A DNA stretch of 64,000 bases from Actinokineospora pegani (GTDB lineage Bacteria; Actinomycetota; Actinomycetes; Mycobacteriales; Pseudonocardiaceae). A program made the translations under genes and the position numbers. The stretch's first letter is position 1. Every line of letters starts with the position of its first letter. Positions 1-8,225 of the stretch are shown here, one piece after another. The stretch spans positions 121,409-185,408 of the forward strand of contig NZ_WHOL01000126.1 in assembly GCF_009745975.1 (NCBI RefSeq), given 5' to 3'. Under the pieces are notes generated by a model. The model was given only the letters and a program-made list of their open reading frames with translations. It ran no database searches and was not told the DNA's origin.

Positions 1-204
1 CGACCGCCTCCTTCGGCGCCCCAGGGGCGGGCGCCCGGCTGGGCCGTGTCGTGGAGGTCTCGTTCGACGAGAGCCGTGAACGGGGTGGTTCCGGGCGGTG
101 CGGGGCGGGAGTGCCCGCACCGGGGTCGCACCGGCGCCTTCGTCCCGTTCCGCCAGGGGCCGCCCCGGCGCGGCCATCGCGGACACGGACCTCCACACCG
201 CGGC
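1..204. other. no gene recognised at left edge
   Basis: The first 204 bases are open in several frames because the sequence is extremely GC-rich, but no frame shows a recognisable domain, a ribosome binding site or a convincing gene end. It could hold the end of a gene lying outside the window, but nothing here supports a call. Confidence 0.4.
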
Positions 205-687
205 CTAGCGGTCGGAGTGGGTGGCGTAGGCGACCAGGCGCTCGGCCAGGTCGTCGCGCTGACCCCGGTCGCGCATGGCGGGCGGGTAGGGCGAACCCGG
301 GTCGCCGCCCGCGAGCAGGTCCTTGAGGAACCAGGCGACCACGCGCGGGGTGGGCAGCGCGTCGACGCCCAGGTAGGACACGGGCAGGCTGTGGTGGCCG
401 TGGTCGGCCTCGAGCTGGGCGGACCAGCCGTGCTCCTCGTCCCAGCCCAGCGACAGCGGGCGCTCGGGGAACCACGACAGCCGCTGCGGCAGCGGCAGGC
501 TGGCGGAGGCGGCGGAGCCCGCGTCGCCCTCGGCGACCTCGACGTCGGACAGGCCCCGGCCGCCCACCTCGGCCGCGCCCGCCCGGTGGTTGGCCCCGAC
601 GAGGTCGGCGACCTGCTGGAGGTAGCCGCGCAGCCCGGCGGCGAGGTCGTCGTGCGAGGGGCGACGATCCCCGTGGTCGGAAGTCAT
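205..687 (-). CDS. DUF6292-type protein of unknown function
   Basis: A 160-residue soluble protein with no signal peptide or membrane segment. The middle reads like the actinobacterial DUF6292 family: a segment ending in FPERPLSLGWDEEHGW (about residues 74-89), then a strand-rich part with SYLGVD and a LPTPRVVAWFL helix (about 112-122). No catalytic motif is visible and the family has no known function. It starts with ATG and stands alone, divergent from the transporter that begins 101 bases away. The DUF assignment is by eye; the reading frame itself is well supported by protein-like composition. Confidence 0.75.
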   Translation of the reverse strand: MTSDHGDRRPSHDDLAAGLRGYLQQVADLVGANHRAGAAEVGGRGLSDVEVAEGDAGSAASASLPLPQRLSWFPERPLSLGWDEEHGWSAQLEADHGHHSLPVSYLGVDALPTPRVVAWFLKDLLAGGDPGSPYPPAMRDRGQRDDLAERLVAYATHSDR

Positions 688-788
688 GCCCGGTAGTTAC
701 CCCCGATCGGGGAATTTCACGCGCTCCGTGTTCGACTTGCTGCGCTGCGTGCCCGCTAAGCTGCCCGGCGGCGAAGGGGGATGTCGAC

Positions 789-2105
789 GTGACCGAGCTG
801 CCGTTGGGGAAGAACCAAGAGCGCAGGGTGATCAGCAATGTGATTCGCGGGTCCGTCGGCAACCTCATCGAGTGGTACGACTGGTACGCCTACACCGCGT
901 TCAGCATCTACTTCTCCAGCGTCTTCTTCCCGGCGGGCGACCAGACCGCGCAACTGCTCAACACCGCGGGGATCTTCGCGGTCGGGTTCCTGATGCGCCC
1001 GCTCGGCGGCTGGCTGATGGGGCAGTACGCCGACAGGCGCGGGCGCCGGGCGGCGCTGACGCTGTCGGTGCTGATGATGGGCTTCGGCTCGCTGATCATC
1101 GCGCTGACCCCCGGCTACGCCACGATCGGCGTCGCCGCGCCGGTCATGCTGCTGCTGGCCCGGCTGCTGCAGGGCCTGTCCGTGGGCGGCGAGTACGCCA
1201 CCTCGGCGACCTACCTGTCCGAGGTCGCGACGTCGAACAGGCGCGGCTACTACTCCAGCTTCCAGTACGTCACGCTCACCGCCGGGCAACTGGTCGCGCT
1301 GGGCGTGCAGATCGTGTTGCAGCAGGTCCTCACCGCCGAGCAGATGGGCGACTGGGGCTGGCGCGTCGCGTTCGTCATCGGCGCGGTGGGCGCGGTCACC
1401 GTGATGTACCTGCGCTCGACGATGGACGAGTCGACCAGCTACCTGGCGGCCGCGAAGGACAGCGCCGCCGAGCGCGGCACCCTGCGGGTGCTGCTGCGCT
1501 ACCCGAAGGAGTGCCTGCTGGTCTGCGGGCTCACCCTCGGCGGCACGGTCGCGTTCTACACCTACACGACCTACCTGAAGAACTTCATGGTCAACACCAG
1601 CGGCATCGACAAGTCGACGGCGGCCTGGGTGAACTTCACCGCGCTGCTGGTCTTCGTGGTGATCCAGCCGCTGGCCGGGGGGCTGTCGGACCGGATCGGC
1701 CGCCGCCCGCTGCTGATGTTCTTCGGTGTCGGGGCCACGGTGCTGACCGTGCCGCTGATGACGCTGCTGTCGACCACGTCCGCGCCGGTCCCGGCGTTCC
1801 TGATCATGATGGCCGCCCTGGTCGTGGTGACCGGCTACACCTCGGTCAACGCGATCGTGAAGGCCGAGCTGTTCCCGGTGCGCATCCGGGCGCTGGGCGT
1901 CGGCCTGCCCTACGCGCTGACCGTGGCGGTCTTCGGCGGGACGGCGGAGTACATCGGCCTGTGGCTCAAGCGGGCGGGCGTGGAGTCGCTGTTCTTCTAC
2001 TACGTCGCGGGCTGCGCGCTGGTGTCGCTGCTCGTCTACTGGTCGATGCGCGAGACCTCGCGCGAATCGGCGCTCAGCGCCGACGGGCAGACCGCCGAGC
2101 GCTGA
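789..2105 (+). CDS. MFS transporter, metabolite:H+ symporter (MHS) family
   Basis: A 438-residue inner-membrane transporter with about twelve hydrophobic segments. It carries the MHS/KgtP hallmarks: NLIEWYDWYAY in the first helix, the loop 2-3 motif QYADRRGRR (about residues 78-86) and RLLQGLSVGGEYA (about 128-140). Members import organic acids or osmolytes such as 2-oxoglutarate, citrate, proline or shikimate with protons; the substrate here cannot be told from sequence. The start is GTG, chosen because a purine-rich GGGGG run lies just upstream and the nearby ATG at 781 runs straight into a stop. It stands alone, divergent from the DUF6292 gene. Confidence 0.88.
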   Translation: MTELPLGKNQERRVISNVIRGSVGNLIEWYDWYAYTAFSIYFSSVFFPAGDQTAQLLNTAGIFAVGFLMRPLGGWLMGQYADRRGRRAALTLSVLMMGFGSLIIALTPGYATIGVAAPVMLLLARLLQGLSVGGEYATSATYLSEVATSNRRGYYSSFQYVTLTAGQLVALGVQIVLQQVLTAEQMGDWGWRVAFVIGAVGAVTVMYLRSTMDESTSYLAAAKDSAAERGTLRVLLRYPKECLLVCGLTLGGTVAFYTYTTYLKNFMVNTSGIDKSTAAWVNFTALLVFVVIQPLAGGLSDRIGRRPLLMFFGVGATVLTVPLMTLLSTTSAPVPAFLIMMAALVVVTGYTSVNAIVKAELFPVRIRALGVGLPYALTVAVFGGTAEYIGLWLKRAGVESLFFYYVAGCALVSLLVYWSMRETSRESALSADGQTAER

Positions 2106-2192
2106 GCGGTGTGACACCCGGGCCGGTCCGGGGTACCTCCGTCCACGTGGGCGCCCGGGGCTGGTGACCATCCGGGACAGTGCGGGGAGAAG

Positions 2193-2660
2193 GTGGCGGG
2201 GTTGCGGGAGGCCGACGGGACGCGGTCGGTGGTAGGGAGGCCGGACGAACCGCGCCCGGCCACCGAGGCGCACCCCGCCACCGAGGTGGTCCTGACCGTC
2301 GAGCAGCCGGACATCCCGCTGGCCGCCGAGCTGCGCCGGACGCTGACCGAGCGGCTGGCCGACCTGGGCCAGGGCACGCTCGACGTGCTGCACCTGGTGT
2401 GCGGCGAGTTCCTGGCCAACGCCCGCGAGCACGGCGGCGGCCTGCGCGGGCTGCGGGTCTGGCGCACGAACACGGCCTCGGTGCTGCTGGTCGAGGTCGA
2501 CGACCACAACCCGGGTGACCCGGTGGTCAAGCCCAAGGACGTCGAGGCCGTCACCGGCCGGGGCATGTTCCTGGTGCAGACACTGGCCCTGGCCTGGGGC
2601 GCGGTCCCCAACGCGGGTGGCAAGACGGTCTGGGCGCTGGTGCCCTGCGAGCAGGCCTGA
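2193..2660 (+). CDS. RsbW/SpoIIAB-like ATP-binding protein (anti-sigma type)
   Basis: A 155-residue single HATPase_c domain of the RsbW/SpoIIAB class that is abundant in actinomycetes. The N box is CGEFLANAREHG (about residues 70-81), followed by VDDHNPGDP (about 102-110) and a G box GRGMFLVQTLA (about 122-132). No sensor or histidine phosphoacceptor domain is attached, so it is probably an anti-sigma factor or kinase acting on a STAS antagonist. No sigma factor gene is adjacent; STAS genes at 11.7-12.1 and 18.8-19.2 kb are possible partners, which is inference. GTG start with GGGGAGAAG upstream. It converges on the SRPBCC gene. Confidence 0.8.
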   Translation: MAGLREADGTRSVVGRPDEPRPATEAHPATEVVLTVEQPDIPLAAELRRTLTERLADLGQGTLDVLHLVCGEFLANAREHGGGLRGLRVWRTNTASVLLVEVDDHNPGDPVVKPKDVEAVTGRGMFLVQTLALAWGAVPNAGGKTVWALVPCEQA

Positions 2661-2666
2661 CCGGGG

Positions 2667-2682
2667 CCGGCCGCGCGGCCGG
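2667..2682. terminator. possible bidirectional hairpin between convergent genes
   Basis: CCGGCC-gcgc-GGCCGG forms a 6-bp stem with a 4-base loop between the ends of the ATPase and SRPBCC genes, with a weaker outer CCGG/CCGG pairing. There is no T run, so terminator function is uncertain. Confidence 0.35.
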
Positions 2683-2698
2683 ACCGGCAGGCCCGTGC

Positions 2699-3583
2699 TC
2701 ACACCCCCTCGGGGACCTCGGCGCCCGCCTCGATCCACAGCGGGGTCCACGCGTCGAGCTCGACGAGCCTGCGCAGCTCGGCGAACCCGGACAGCCAGCC
2801 GAGCCAGCCCGCCCAGGGCATGTCGGCGGTGTCGAAGCCGCTGTTGGAGAAGACCAGCTTGGTCTTGCCGCCGCTGCCCTCCAGCTCCCACGTGGAGGTG
2901 CCGACGCCGCTGCCGAAGTCGATGGACATCCTGCGGTTGGGCTCCAGCTCGACGATGCGGGCCGGGTCGGGGTTGTTGTCGAACCCGCCCATCGCCCACC
3001 GGCCGCCGACCTCGAGCTCCAGCTCGACCGGGAAGTTGAACCACCGCGCGAACTGGGCCGGGTCGGTCAGCGCGGTGAAGACCCGCTCCGGGCTGGCGTC
3101 GACGAGGTATTCGGCGCGCAGGTCGGTGGTGGCGAAGTCGGGCAGCGGGCCGACCTCGCGGCCCGCGACGTGGTCGGCGAGGTTGGCCAGCGCCAGCGCC
3201 CAGTAGGTGCCGATCAGGCCGATCGTGCCGCCGCCGCCCGAGGCGACGACACCCCAGCCGGGGAACCCGTCCTGGGTCAGCGACAGGACGGTGGTGTCGT
3301 CGTCCTCGGCCTCGAGGGCGATGTCGACGGTGGTCTCGGTGCCCTCGATGGTCCAGGTGAACCGGAGGGTGGTGTCGTCGGCGGCGAGCAGCCTCTGCGC
3401 GGGGCCGTCAGCGCCGTCAGCGCCGTCGATGGTGTTGCGGCCCCAGAACCGGTAGGTGTCGGGCAGCTCGACCTCGGCGTGCTCGGCGAACCAGACGCGG
3501 AGCTGGGCCGGGTCGGTCAGCGCCGCGCGCACCCGGTCCACCCCGGCGGGCAGGCGCAGGCTGTACTCGACGTTCTCGGTCAT
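2699..3583 (-). CDS. double SRPBCC (AHSA1-like) domain protein
   Basis: A 294-residue cytoplasmic protein made of two tandem SRPBCC/START-like ligand-binding domains (about 1-145 and 150-285). Both open in the same way: residues near the start read VDRVRAALTDPAQLRVWF and the second copy reads PERVFTALTDPAQFARWF, so an internal duplication is visible. The ATG overlaps the TGA of the upstream ArsR gene by four bases (ATGA at 3580-3583), so the two are translationally coupled. ArsR-SRPBCC pairs are common and the SRPBCC protein may bind a hydrophobic ligand, but none is known here. Confidence 0.85.
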   Translation of the reverse strand: MTENVEYSLRLPAGVDRVRAALTDPAQLRVWFAEHAEVELPDTYRFWGRNTIDGADGADGPAQRLLAADDTTLRFTWTIEGTETTVDIALEAEDDDTTVLSLTQDGFPGWGVVASGGGGTIGLIGTYWALALANLADHVAGREVGPLPDFATTDLRAEYLVDASPERVFTALTDPAQFARWFNFPVELELEVGGRWAMGGFDNNPDPARIVELEPNRRMSIDFGSGVGTSTWELEGSGGKTKLVFSNSGFDTADMPWAGWLGWLSGFAELRRLVELDAWTPLWIEAGAEVPEGV

Positions 3584-4134
3584 GTCTGGCTCTCCTTCGG
3601 GTAACACGCCACGACCAGGGCGAAGGGGTCCCCCTCCGCGCCGCCGTGGCGGGTGAACAGGTCTTGCAACGTCGTGCGCAGGTCGGCGAGGAACGCCTCC
3701 CTGTTCTCCGGGGGCACGCGGATCTCCCCCGCGACCCCCAGCGAGGGCAGCTCGGGCCGGGCCCGGTCGAGCGCGGCGATGTCCACCTGGACCTGTTCGA
3801 CCAGGTCCAGCAGGTGCCCCAGGTTCAACTCGTCGCGCTCCCGCCTGCCGCCGATGCGGCCGACGAGCGCGGGTGAGAGCCAGTACGACCGCGCGGTCGC
3901 CTGGTACACGGCCTCGGTCACCGCGCGCACCCGCCGGTCGGACACCTGGGCGACGAGCCCGGCCTCCACCAGCTTCTTCACGTGGTAGTGCACCCGCTGC
4001 GGCGTCTGCCCCAGCGCGGCGGCGACCTCGGCGCAGGACCGGGGCTCGGCGAGTTGGCGCAGCACGTCGACGCGGTGCGGCTTGAGCAGGGCCTCGGCCT
4101 GGTCCAGGCGGTCGAGGTAGTGGATGTCTCTCAT
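3580..4134 (-). CDS. ArsR-family winged-helix transcriptional regulator
   Basis: A 184-residue protein with an N-terminal winged helix (about residues 14-80; recognition region QTPQRVHYHVKKLVEAGLV) followed by a helical effector-type half. No ArsR metal-binding cysteine box is visible, so it is unlikely to be a metal sensor. It heads a two-gene operon with the SRPBCC protein. The ATG start has no Shine-Dalgarno sequence and lies only about a dozen bases from a near-consensus -10, so the mRNA is probably leaderless. The promoter contains TTCAAAGAA, a candidate autoregulatory operator. Confidence 0.85.
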   Translation of the reverse strand: MRDIHYLDRLDQAEALLKPHRVDVLRQLAEPRSCAEVAAALGQTPQRVHYHVKKLVEAGLVAQVSDRRVRAVTEAVYQATARSYWLSPALVGRIGGRRERDELNLGHLLDLVEQVQVDIAALDRARPELPSLGVAGEIRVPPENREAFLADLRTTLQDLFTRHGGAEGDPFALVVACYPKESQT

Positions 4135-4146
4135 GGCAAGAACTAT

Positions 4147-4174
4147 TTTTTACGTTCAAAGAAGTTTTTGTCAA
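4147..4174 (-). promoter_or_regulatory. promoter of arsR-SRPBCC operon
   Basis: Read on the minus strand, a perfect -35 TTGACA (4174-4169) is followed after 16 bases by TAAAAA (4152-4147). Transcription would start very close to the ATG at 4134. The spacer holds the inverted repeat TTC-aaa-GAA, a plausible repressor site. The AT-rich tract stands out in this GC-rich window. Confidence 0.65.
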
Positions 4175-4211
4175 GTCCCCGTGCCGAACTCCTCCGTCAT
4201 GCCGCCGGGAG

Positions 4212-4847
4212 CTAGGCGAGGCCCGCCTCGTAGGCGATCAGCGCCGCCTGCACCCGGTTCTCCGCGTCGAGGCGGGTGAGGATGGCGCTGACGTGCGCCT
4301 TGACCGTGGACTCGACCAGCCGCAGGTCGCGGGCGATCCGCCGGTTCGGCTTGCCCGCCGCCACCCCGGCGAGGACGTCGCGCTCCCTCGGGGTGAGCGC
4401 GGCGACCAGCTCCCGCGCCCGCGCGGCCCGCGTCGCCCTGGCCGGGTCGAGGCGGGCGATGACCCGGCGGGCGACCGGCGGCGACAGGAACGCCGCCCCC
4501 TCCGCGACCGCCCGCACCCCGGCGATGAGGTCGCGCGGGTCGCCGCCCTTGAGCAGGAAGCCGGAGGCGCCCGCGGCCAGGGCGCGGGCGATGTTCTCGT
4601 CCTCGCCGAAGGTGGTGAGCACGGCGATCCCGGGGCCCTGGATGCGCTCGGCGGCCGTGAGCCCGTCCAGCACGGGCATCCGGATGTCGAGCAGGACGAC
4701 GTCGGGCCGGTGCGCCCGCGCCAGCTCCACCGCCCGCTGCCCGTCGGCGGCCTCGGCGACCACCTCGATGCCGGGGTCGGTCGCCAGCACCGCGCGCACC
4801 CCGGCCCGGATCAGCGGCTCGTCGTCGGCGAGCAGCACCCGGATCAC
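4212..4847 (-). CDS. NarL/LuxR-family response regulator
   Basis: A 211-residue two-component response regulator. The receiver domain (about 1-118) has the acidic pocket ADDEP, the phosphoacceptor Asp in VVLLDIRMPVLDG, and Lys in FLLKGG. The C-terminal LuxR-type helix-turn-helix (about 145-205) opens with LTPRERDVLAGVAAG. It is the last gene of a three-gene operon; its GTG overlaps the kinase stop by four bases. The cognate kinase is the adjacent gene, so it should control transcription in response to whatever that membrane sensor detects. Confidence 0.9.
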   Translation of the reverse strand: MIRVLLADDEPLIRAGVRAVLATDPGIEVVAEAADGQRAVELARAHRPDVVLLDIRMPVLDGLTAAERIQGPGIAVLTTFGEDENIARALAAGASGFLLKGGDPRDLIAGVRAVAEGAAFLSPPVARRVIARLDPARATRAARARELVAALTPRERDVLAGVAAGKPNRRIARDLRLVESTVKAHVSAILTRLDAENRVQAALIAYEAGLA

Positions 4848-5947
4848 GCCAGCACGTCCAACCCGGAGACGACCGCCACGAGCACCAGCCCCAGCACCGC
4901 GCTGACGGCCAGCGGCCTGACCAGGACGCGCAGCCTGCGCCGCGCCAGCTCCCGTTCGGCGGTGGGCGCCGCGGGCGGGGCGTGCGGGAGGCCGGCGCGG
5001 ATCTCGAACCCGCCCGCCACCGGTCCCGCGACGCACTCGCCGCCCGCCAGCCGGGCCCGCTCCCGCAACCCGTCGAGCCCCCGTCCGCCGCCGACAGCCC
5101 CGTCAGCCGGGCTCACACCGGTGAACACCCGCACCGCGCTCTCCCCCTCGCCGTGCTCCACCTCGACCTCCACCGCCGCTCCCGGCGCGTGCTTGGCCGC
5201 GTTCGTCAACCCCTCCTGCACCACCCGGAACACCACCTCCTCCACCGCGGACGGCGCGTCCCCCCGCTCCGACAGGGTGACCGGCAAGCCGGACGCCGAC
5301 ACCAGGTCCGCCAGCGCCGGGAACGGCGCGTCGGCCAGGGAGATGATGTCGCGCAGGCGTTCGGTGGCCGCGCCCGCGGCGGCGCGCAGGGCCCGCGCCT
5401 CGGCGCGGTGGCGGTCGGGCAGGTCGGGGGCCAGCTCTAGGGCCCCGGCGCGCAGGGCGACGACAGCGAGGTCGTGCCCGAGGGAGTCGTGCATGTCGCG
5501 GGCGGTGCGGGCGCGCTCGGCGGCGGTCACGCGCTCCTGTTCCCGGGCCCAGGTCGTCTCGACCGCCCGGTGGTAGAGCGCGCGCTCCCGGCCGGCCAGC
5601 AACGGCAACACCCCCGCGGCGACCAGCGTCGCCACCATCAGCGACCACGTCCACGCGCTGTCCAGCCCCAGCACGACACCGACCGCGCCCGCGACCGTGA
5701 CGCCGACCCACGCCCACGCCTCCCGCCCCGCGACGAAGCACCCGACCACCACCAGGGGCAGCAGCGCCGAGTCGTACAGCCCGACACCGTCCACCAGGGC
5801 CACCGCCACCGCCGCCCCACCGGCCACGACCGGCAGCCACTCCCCCGCCACCGCCACGACCGCGACGCCCAGGACCCACCACCACTCGAACCGCCCCCAC
5901 AGCGCGCCGACGCCGTGGACCGCGGCGAGCACCCCGATCCACTTCAC
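4844..5947 (-). CDS. sensor histidine kinase (HisKA_3 type) with C-terminal membrane helix
   Basis: A 367-residue membrane kinase. The first ~140 residues are hydrophobic (about five segments) with almost no extracellular domain. Then come a coiled linker, the HisKA_3 phosphoacceptor ARDMHDSLGHDL (about 175-190), an N box VQEGLTNAAKHA and a G-rich box GGRGLDGLRERARLAGG. After the ATPase domain there is an extra basic stretch and one hydrophobic segment at the very C terminus, which is unusual for this class. GTG starts overlap both neighbours by four bases, so hydrolase, kinase and regulator form one operon. Confidence 0.88.
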   Translation of the reverse strand: MKWIGVLAAVHGVGALWGRFEWWWVLGVAVVAVAGEWLPVVAGGAAVAVALVDGVGLYDSALLPLVVVGCFVAGREAWAWVGVTVAGAVGVVLGLDSAWTWSLMVATLVAAGVLPLLAGRERALYHRAVETTWAREQERVTAAERARTARDMHDSLGHDLAVVALRAGALELAPDLPDRHRAEARALRAAAGAATERLRDIISLADAPFPALADLVSASGLPVTLSERGDAPSAVEEVVFRVVQEGLTNAAKHAPGAAVEVEVEHGEGESAVRVFTGVSPADGAVGGGRGLDGLRERARLAGGECVAGPVAGGFEIRAGLPHAPPAAPTAERELARRRLRVLVRPLAVSAVLGLVLVAVVSGLDVLA

Positions 5948-7209
5948 CGACCCCACCGTCCTCTCAGGCGCGCGCCCAGCACAACCACACCACACGACGC
6001 CGCGACGGCCGCGAACACCACCAGCGCGGGCCAGGACAGCATCAACCGGTCGAACGAGATCCGCCGCCCCCCGAACACGAAGCCCACGGCGTCGGTCAGG
6101 AACACCAGGCCCAGCACGGGGGTCGCCAGCCACAGCGACCGCCACCACGCCCGCGGCCGACGCGACCGGACCACGCCGACGACCCCCGCGCCCACCGCCG
6201 CGAGCGTCAGCCCTCCCAGCACCCAGTCGCCGACGACGCCCGCGGGCCAGCGCGGCTCGGCCCCGCCGAAGAGCACTTGCGCGAGCAGTGTGGCGTCGCT
6301 CTCCAAGGCGACGCCCGTCGGCGCGACGACGGCGACGCCGAGGTCCGCGGACAGGATCTGGTGGCTGGTGTAGGTGAACAGGTCGCCGCTGTGGCTGACC
6401 CGGTCGCCCTCGGCGCGCCAGCCCATCTCCTCCCGGTGCGTGCGCTCCACCGCCTCGCCGCCGCGCGCCTGGAACACCAGCCACCGCGCCAGGTCCGCGG
6501 CCGTCGAGGCCATCCCGTGGCTGCCGCCGAGGAACCAGTCCGGCTCGTCGGCGGGCACGGGCACCCCGTACGCGCGGACGTGCCCGTGCAAGTCCAGTTC
6601 GGCGGCCATGTCCACGGTGCGGGTCGAGTCCATGCCCGCGGGGACCAACACGTTGTCCCGCAACACATCGGCGAACGGCCGGCCGGTGACGACCTCGACC
6701 AGTCGGGCGGCCACCTGGTAGTTCGGGTTGTGGTAGCGGAACCGCCCGCCCGGTTCACCCGCCAGCGGCGCGTCGCGCAGGCGGGTGACCAGTTCGGACA
6801 GCGTGCGCGGGGAGTCGAGGGCGAGCTCCGGGTAGGCGCTGTCGGCCATGCCGGAGGTGTGGGTGAGCAACTGCCGGGTGGTGATCCGCTCGGCCGCGGG
6901 GTCGGCCATCCGGAAGTCGAGGTACTGGCTGACGGGGCGGTCCAGGTCGACGCCCGCGGACAGGACGGCGAGGGCGGTGAAGGACTTGCTCAGCGACGCG
7001 ATGGGCACCTCCGAGGCCCCGGTGAGCGGCGCGCCGGTGGCGTCGTGGCCGAACCCGCGGGCGAGCAGGACCTCGGTCCCCCGGGTGACGGCGACGACGG
7101 CGCCGGGCAGGCCGGTGTGGTCGAGGTAGCGCTCGACCGAGCCCGCCAGGTCCGCCGGGGCGGCGACCGGGGAGAGGGCCAGGGCGAGTGCGATGGCGGT
7201 CGACTTCAT
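5944..7209 (-). CDS. membrane-anchored serine hydrolase (beta-lactamase/PBP4* class C type)
   Basis: A 421-residue exported protein: signal peptide (about 1-20), a class C beta-lactamase/esterase fold (about 22-325), then about three hydrophobic segments at the C terminus. Catalytic motifs are visible: SLSK (SxxK nucleophile, about residues 73-76), the Tyr-containing YHN, and HSG. Such proteins act as D-alanyl-aminopeptidases, esterases or penicillin-recognising enzymes outside the membrane. It is the first gene of an operon with a two-component system, suggesting that it generates or removes the signal the kinase senses, or is a target; that is inference. Confidence 0.87.
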   Translation of the reverse strand: MKSTAIALALALSPVAAPADLAGSVERYLDHTGLPGAVVAVTRGTEVLLARGFGHDATGAPLTGASEVPIASLSKSFTALAVLSAGVDLDRPVSQYLDFRMADPAAERITTRQLLTHTSGMADSAYPELALDSPRTLSELVTRLRDAPLAGEPGGRFRYHNPNYQVAARLVEVVTGRPFADVLRDNVLVPAGMDSTRTVDMAAELDLHGHVRAYGVPVPADEPDWFLGGSHGMASTAADLARWLVFQARGGEAVERTHREEMGWRAEGDRVSHSGDLFTYTSHQILSADLGVAVVAPTGVALESDATLLAQVLFGGAEPRWPAGVVGDWVLGGLTLAAVGAGVVGVVRSRRPRAWWRSLWLATPVLGLVFLTDAVGFVFGGRRISFDRLMLSWPALVVFAAVAASCGVVVLGARLRGRWGR

Positions 7210-7265
7210 GGTGGCGACGCTAGGGAGCTCCCGGCCCCCGGCACGACCGGCGGACGCACGGCCTC

Positions 7266-7287
7266 ACCCCCTACCAAGGAAGGGGGT
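7266..7287. other. 7-bp hairpin upstream of hisG
   Basis: ACCCCCT-(8)-AGGGGGT lies between the divergent hydrolase operon and hisG. It could be a protein site or leader hairpin; there is no further evidence. Confidence 0.25.
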
Positions 7288-7373
7288 CGTGACCAGCGTC
7301 AATCCACTCGAAAGCGGCCAGGGTCACCTCGACGCGGACCCGGTGCGGTGTGGCAGACTCCGAGCACGTGACC

Positions 7374-8225
7374 ATGCTTCGAATCGCCGTGCCCAACAAG
7401 GGGTCGCTCAGCGTCCCCTCCGAGCAGTTGCTCACCGCCGCGGGGTACCGGGTGCATCGGTCCAACCGCGAGCTGATGATCGACGACGCCCGCAACGACG
7501 TGCAGTTCTACTTCCTGCGTCCCCGCGACATCGCGGTGTACGTCGGCTCCGGCACCCTCGACGCCGGGTTCACCGGCCGCGACCTGCTCATCGACGCCGA
7601 CGCGGGCGCCAGGGAGGTCATGGAGCTGGGCTACTCGGCCTCGACCTTCCGGTTCGCCGCCCGCCCGGACACGCTGACCGGCGCGACCGACCTGGAGGGC
7701 CTGCGGGTCGCCACCTCGTACCCGACGCTGGTGCAGAAGTACCTGGCCGAGCTGGGGGTGACCGTGCGGCTGGTGAAGCTCGACGGCGCCGTGGAGACCT
7801 CGGTCCGGCTGGGCATCGCCGACGCGGTGGCCGACGTGGTGGAGACCGGCACCAGCCTGCGCAACTCCGGCCTGGCCGTGTTCGGCGACCCGATCCTGCG
7901 CTCGGAGGCTGTGCTCGTCGAGCGCCCCGACCTCGGCGCCGACGAGCGGATCGCGTTCGAGCGGCTGTGCCGCAGGCTCAAGGGCGTGCTCATCGCCCGC
8001 CAGTACGTCATGGTCGACTTCGACTGCCCGGTCGAGGCCCAGGACGCCGCGTGCGCGCTGACCCCGGGCATCGAGGCGCCGACGGTGTCACCGCTGGCCC
8101 GCGCAGGCTGGGTGGCCGTGCGCTCGCTGGTGCCGCGCGAGCGGGCGCCGTTCGTGATGGACGAGCTGTGGGAGGTCGGCGCCAGGGCGATCCTGGTGAC
8201 CCCCTTGGAGTCCAGCCGCATCTGA
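7374..8225 (+). CDS. hisG: ATP phosphoribosyltransferase (long form)
   Basis: First enzyme of histidine biosynthesis: condenses ATP and PRPP to phosphoribosyl-ATP. The 283-residue product has the long form's length and both lobes: LRIAVPNKG at the start, RPRDIAVYVGSG, the phosphoribosyl loop region DGAVETSVRLGIADAVADVVETG (split here as DGAVETS and ADAVADVVETG, about 137-159), and the C-terminal regulatory HisG_C domain (about 205-283) that binds histidine. ATG at 7374 matches the family N terminus; GTG at 7368 or 7350 would only add a short tail. The usual partner hisE is not adjacent. The stop overlaps the next gene's ATG (TGATG). Confidence 0.95.
   Translation: MLRIAVPNKGSLSVPSEQLLTAAGYRVHRSNRELMIDDARNDVQFYFLRPRDIAVYVGSGTLDAGFTGRDLLIDADAGAREVMELGYSASTFRFAARPDTLTGATDLEGLRVATSYPTLVQKYLAELGVTVRLVKLDGAVETSVRLGIADAVADVVETGTSLRNSGLAVFGDPILRSEAVLVERPDLGADERIAFERLCRRLKGVLIARQYVMVDFDCPVEAQDAACALTPGIEAPTVSPLARAGWVAVRSLVPRERAPFVMDELWEVGARAILVTPLESSRI

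Noticed and set aside
756..3044. 762-codon open frame on the minus strand
   Set aside because: Antisense to the MFS and ATPase genes, with Gln/Arg/His-rich composition and no recognisable domain.
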